Of a stretch of 64,000 nucleotides of DNA, positions 62,660 to 64,000 are shown one piece after another (positions within the stretch are counted from its first letter, which is position 1; each line of letters starts with the position of its first letter). The translations under genes and the position numbers were made by a program. This stretch comes from Paenibacillus sp. W2I17 (GTDB lineage: Bacteria > Bacillota > Bacilli > Paenibacillales > Paenibacillaceae): assembly GCF_030815985.1 (NCBI RefSeq), contig NZ_JAUSXM010000001.1:3968001-4032000 (forward strand), written 5' to 3'. The notes under the pieces were generated by a model. That model did not search any database and was not told the origin of the DNA. It worked only from the letters and a program-made list of their open reading frames with translations.

Positions 62660-63456
62660 GAAAGTTCACTCTCTTTCGTGATTCGGCATACGTGTATAAG
62701 TTCAGGCACCTGTTGTAAATTCAGTGCCGTCATCAATTGATAACTACCCCGGTTGTTTGCATCAAGTGAAGCTTTAATCCACTGATCCGGATCTGAACTG
62801 CACCGATGGAGACCATATGCAGCAAGCCATCGGGCCCATCCTTGACGTTTCGCTTCTGGTATTGTGAATATATGAGCAAGGAGTACACTCCCAAACTCAT
62901 CGCTTAACAGGCAGCCCCCGATCTTACTTCCCTCCAGTTCAACAAGCCCGGAACCTTTCAGCAACTTGCCATATACACCCTGATAGATATCTCCGATAGC
63001 TTGACGAGCAGCTTCCCAACTTGGACAGGTAGGATCACTGGCTTGGAGCAAGTGTGCAAGGGAATCCACCTGTCCCTCCGCAGACATCCAAACCGCGTCT
63101 TCATTAGGTATAGCCGGCACGGGAACGTCCTTCAACTTGCCGAAAAATCGATACCGATGGGCAAGAACATCCGCCCGGTATCCAAGCTTCTCCCACGGAA
63201 ATGAGGCAGGAGCAGTTGCATATAGAGAGGACCATGTGATTTTATCCAAAACGGATGACATCCGATCTTCCCAATAAGGATTGGAATGTGCTTCACTCCA
63301 TAAATCCAATGTATACTGCCCTTCACCCTGATCAATTACCATGAACGAAGATAGGCTTTCGTCGTTTCCAGGTTCAACTGCATAATAGCGATCACCCGCC
63401 TTCCCCGATTCGTGCTGGCATTGCGGCAGGATATCAGATATGGATGTTAGCATCAT
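62656..63456 (-). CDS. GNAT-like acetyltransferase in the LanC operon, 266 aa
   Basis: The C-terminal half has the GNAT core: GSKIGGCLLSDEFGSVLLAHIFTIPEAKRQGWARWLAAYGLHRC (beta4 and the acyl-CoA loop as AKRQGWAR, an altered Q/RxxGxA), then IKASLDANNRGSYQLMTALNLQQVPE. The N-terminal 120 residues are unassigned. GNAT enzymes acylate the N-terminus of some ribosomal peptides; a role on a lanthipeptide is inferred from position only. It overlaps LanC by 23 bp and the TPR gene by 4 bp. GGGAGGG precedes the ATG. Confidence 0.78.
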   Translation of the reverse strand: MMLTSISDILPQCQHESGKAGDRYYAVEPGNDESLSSFMVIDQGEGQYTLDLWSEAHSNPYWEDRMSSVLDKITWSSLYATAPASFPWEKLGYRADVLAHRYRFFGKLKDVPVPAIPNEDAVWMSAEGQVDSLAHLLQASDPTCPSWEAARQAIGDIYQGVYGKLLKGSGLVELEGSKIGGCLLSDEFGSVLLAHIFTIPEAKRQGWARWLAAYGLHRCSSDPDQWIKASLDANNRGSYQLMTALNLQQVPELIHVCRITKESELS

Positions 63457-64000
63457 ACGCTTTTCCCTCCCTGTTATAATCGAAACCTGAATAAACCAGT
63501 GGTTCGGATGTAACAGACGGATAAAACCGGCGTAACAGGAATGTATATATCCCCATATAACCGGTCATGTAATCCGGGGAGAAGGACTCCATGTCCTCCA
63601 GAGGCCACATCCATATGTCTTCCTGTGGATCACTTCGCAATACATACAAGCTCTGTGTATACTCCGCTAGTTTGGTTTCATATCTGCCTGGGAACTTGCG
63701 GTTAGCCAAAAGTAGAAAATCTCCATTGCCTGCAATTCCGTGACACTGCCCAAAAGAAGCAAATACCGTTGCCTGTGCCACTGCATCCGCTGCTTGAAGT
63801 CCAAGTCTGGTACAGAGGGGATCTTGCAAAATATCAGCCGCAGCCATCAAAAATCGACCAATACCCGCCGATCCATTACACCAATGTACCCAGAGTGTAT
63901 CCGGTTTTTCCGGGGATGCAGGCCACAGGCTCACGCCATTCTGTCCTCCATGACTCGTACGATCAAGTGTATCTACAATTCGCTTCACAGCAGAATAGTA
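63434..64000 (-). CDS. LanC-type lanthionine synthetase, C-terminal part (cut by window edge)
   Basis: The open frame enters from the right edge; 188 residues are visible. Zinc-site motifs of the lanthionine cyclase domain are present: WCNGSAGIGRFLMAAADIL (first Cys ligand) and, about 60 residues later, QCHGIAGNGDFLLLA (Cys-His ligands). The zinc ligands are retained as in LanC, LanM and LanL, and unlike typical class III LanKC. Whether an upstream lyase, kinase or dehydratase domain exists lies outside the window. It is the most upstream visible gene of an overlapping operon with GNAT, TPR and S9 genes. Confidence 0.88.
   Translation of the reverse strand, partial: YYSAVKRIVDTLDRTSHGGQNGVSLWPASPEKPDTLWVHWCNGSAGIGRFLMAAADILQDPLCTRLGLQAADAVAQATVFASFGQCHGIAGNGDFLLLANRKFPGRYETKLAEYTQSLYVLRSDPQEDIWMWPLEDMESFSPDYMTGYMGIYTFLLRRFYPSVTSEPLVYSGFDYNREGKAYDANIHI

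Noticed and set aside
1..64000. CRISPR array, rRNA, tRNA or prophage genes
   Set aside because: No regularly spaced direct repeats of 28-37 bp, no tRNA cloverleaf with CCA, and no phage structural or integrase genes were seen on reading the window.

Overview
The window looks like chromosomal DNA of a Paenibacillus-type, spore-forming Firmicute. This is inferred from about 50% GC with strong AGGAGG-type ribosome sites, frequent TTG/GTG starts, YesM/YesN-type two-component genes, YjcZ-family small proteins, a FosB enzyme (bacillithiol users) and Firmicute-type DnaA boxes (TTATCCACA). No rRNA, tRNA, CRISPR array, prophage or intact insertion sequence was seen.

Layout. 1-5.4 kb: start of a zinc-ribbon/coiled-coil protein (cut by the window edge), a frameshifted UvrD-type helicase, a small unknown protein, and a GNAT + Gfo/Idh/MocA pair. 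5.6-9 kb: an exported copper-amine-oxidase-N-like protein, a RidA-like protein and a VanY-type lipoprotein. 9.1-14.2 kb: an SNF2 helicase with a GC-rich SWIM-finger partner, a MITE-like element, and CheW. 14.3-18.7 kb: an M29-type aminopeptidase and a reductase-hydrolase fusion controlled by a TetR regulator, bracketed by two clusters of DnaA boxes. 18.7-26 kb: a sugar ABC importer (binding protein plus two permeases) divergent from its YesM/YesN sensor-regulator pair. 26-36.6 kb: an ACR3-like efflux protein, TspO-like protein, RidA, NAD(P)-binding protein, MFS transporter, hybrid-membrane histidine kinase, PAP2 phosphatase, HD-GYP protein and an ECF sigma/anti-sigma pair. 36.6-40.7 kb: a possible small RNA, three YjcZ-type small proteins, a lipoprotein and a thiamine-binding-type protein. 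40.8-45.3 kb: class I ribonucleotide reductase nrdA-nrdB with a long structured leader. 45.3-59.2 kb: TPR-SMI1/KNR4 protein, phosphotransferase, S9 peptidase, FosB, SDR, gamma-glutamyltransferase, a BMP binding protein paired with a chemoreceptor, Nnr, and a YwnB-like reductase. 59.4-64 kb: a four-gene overlapping operon (LanC-type lanthionine cyclase, GNAT, TPR protein, S9 peptidase) running off the right edge. It is the best candidate here for an unusual biosynthetic system.

The most striking non-genic signal is a dispersed 193-bp element, present four times (7068, 20068, 37347, 56281). Each copy carries four short TAACGAATC...ACGTTATT units arranged two forward then two reverse. The geometry is fixed at 50/93/50 bp while the spacer sequence is largely unconserved. 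A second dispersed repeat (43934, 56046, partial at 29623) and a TA-flanked MITE-like element at 13294 are also present.
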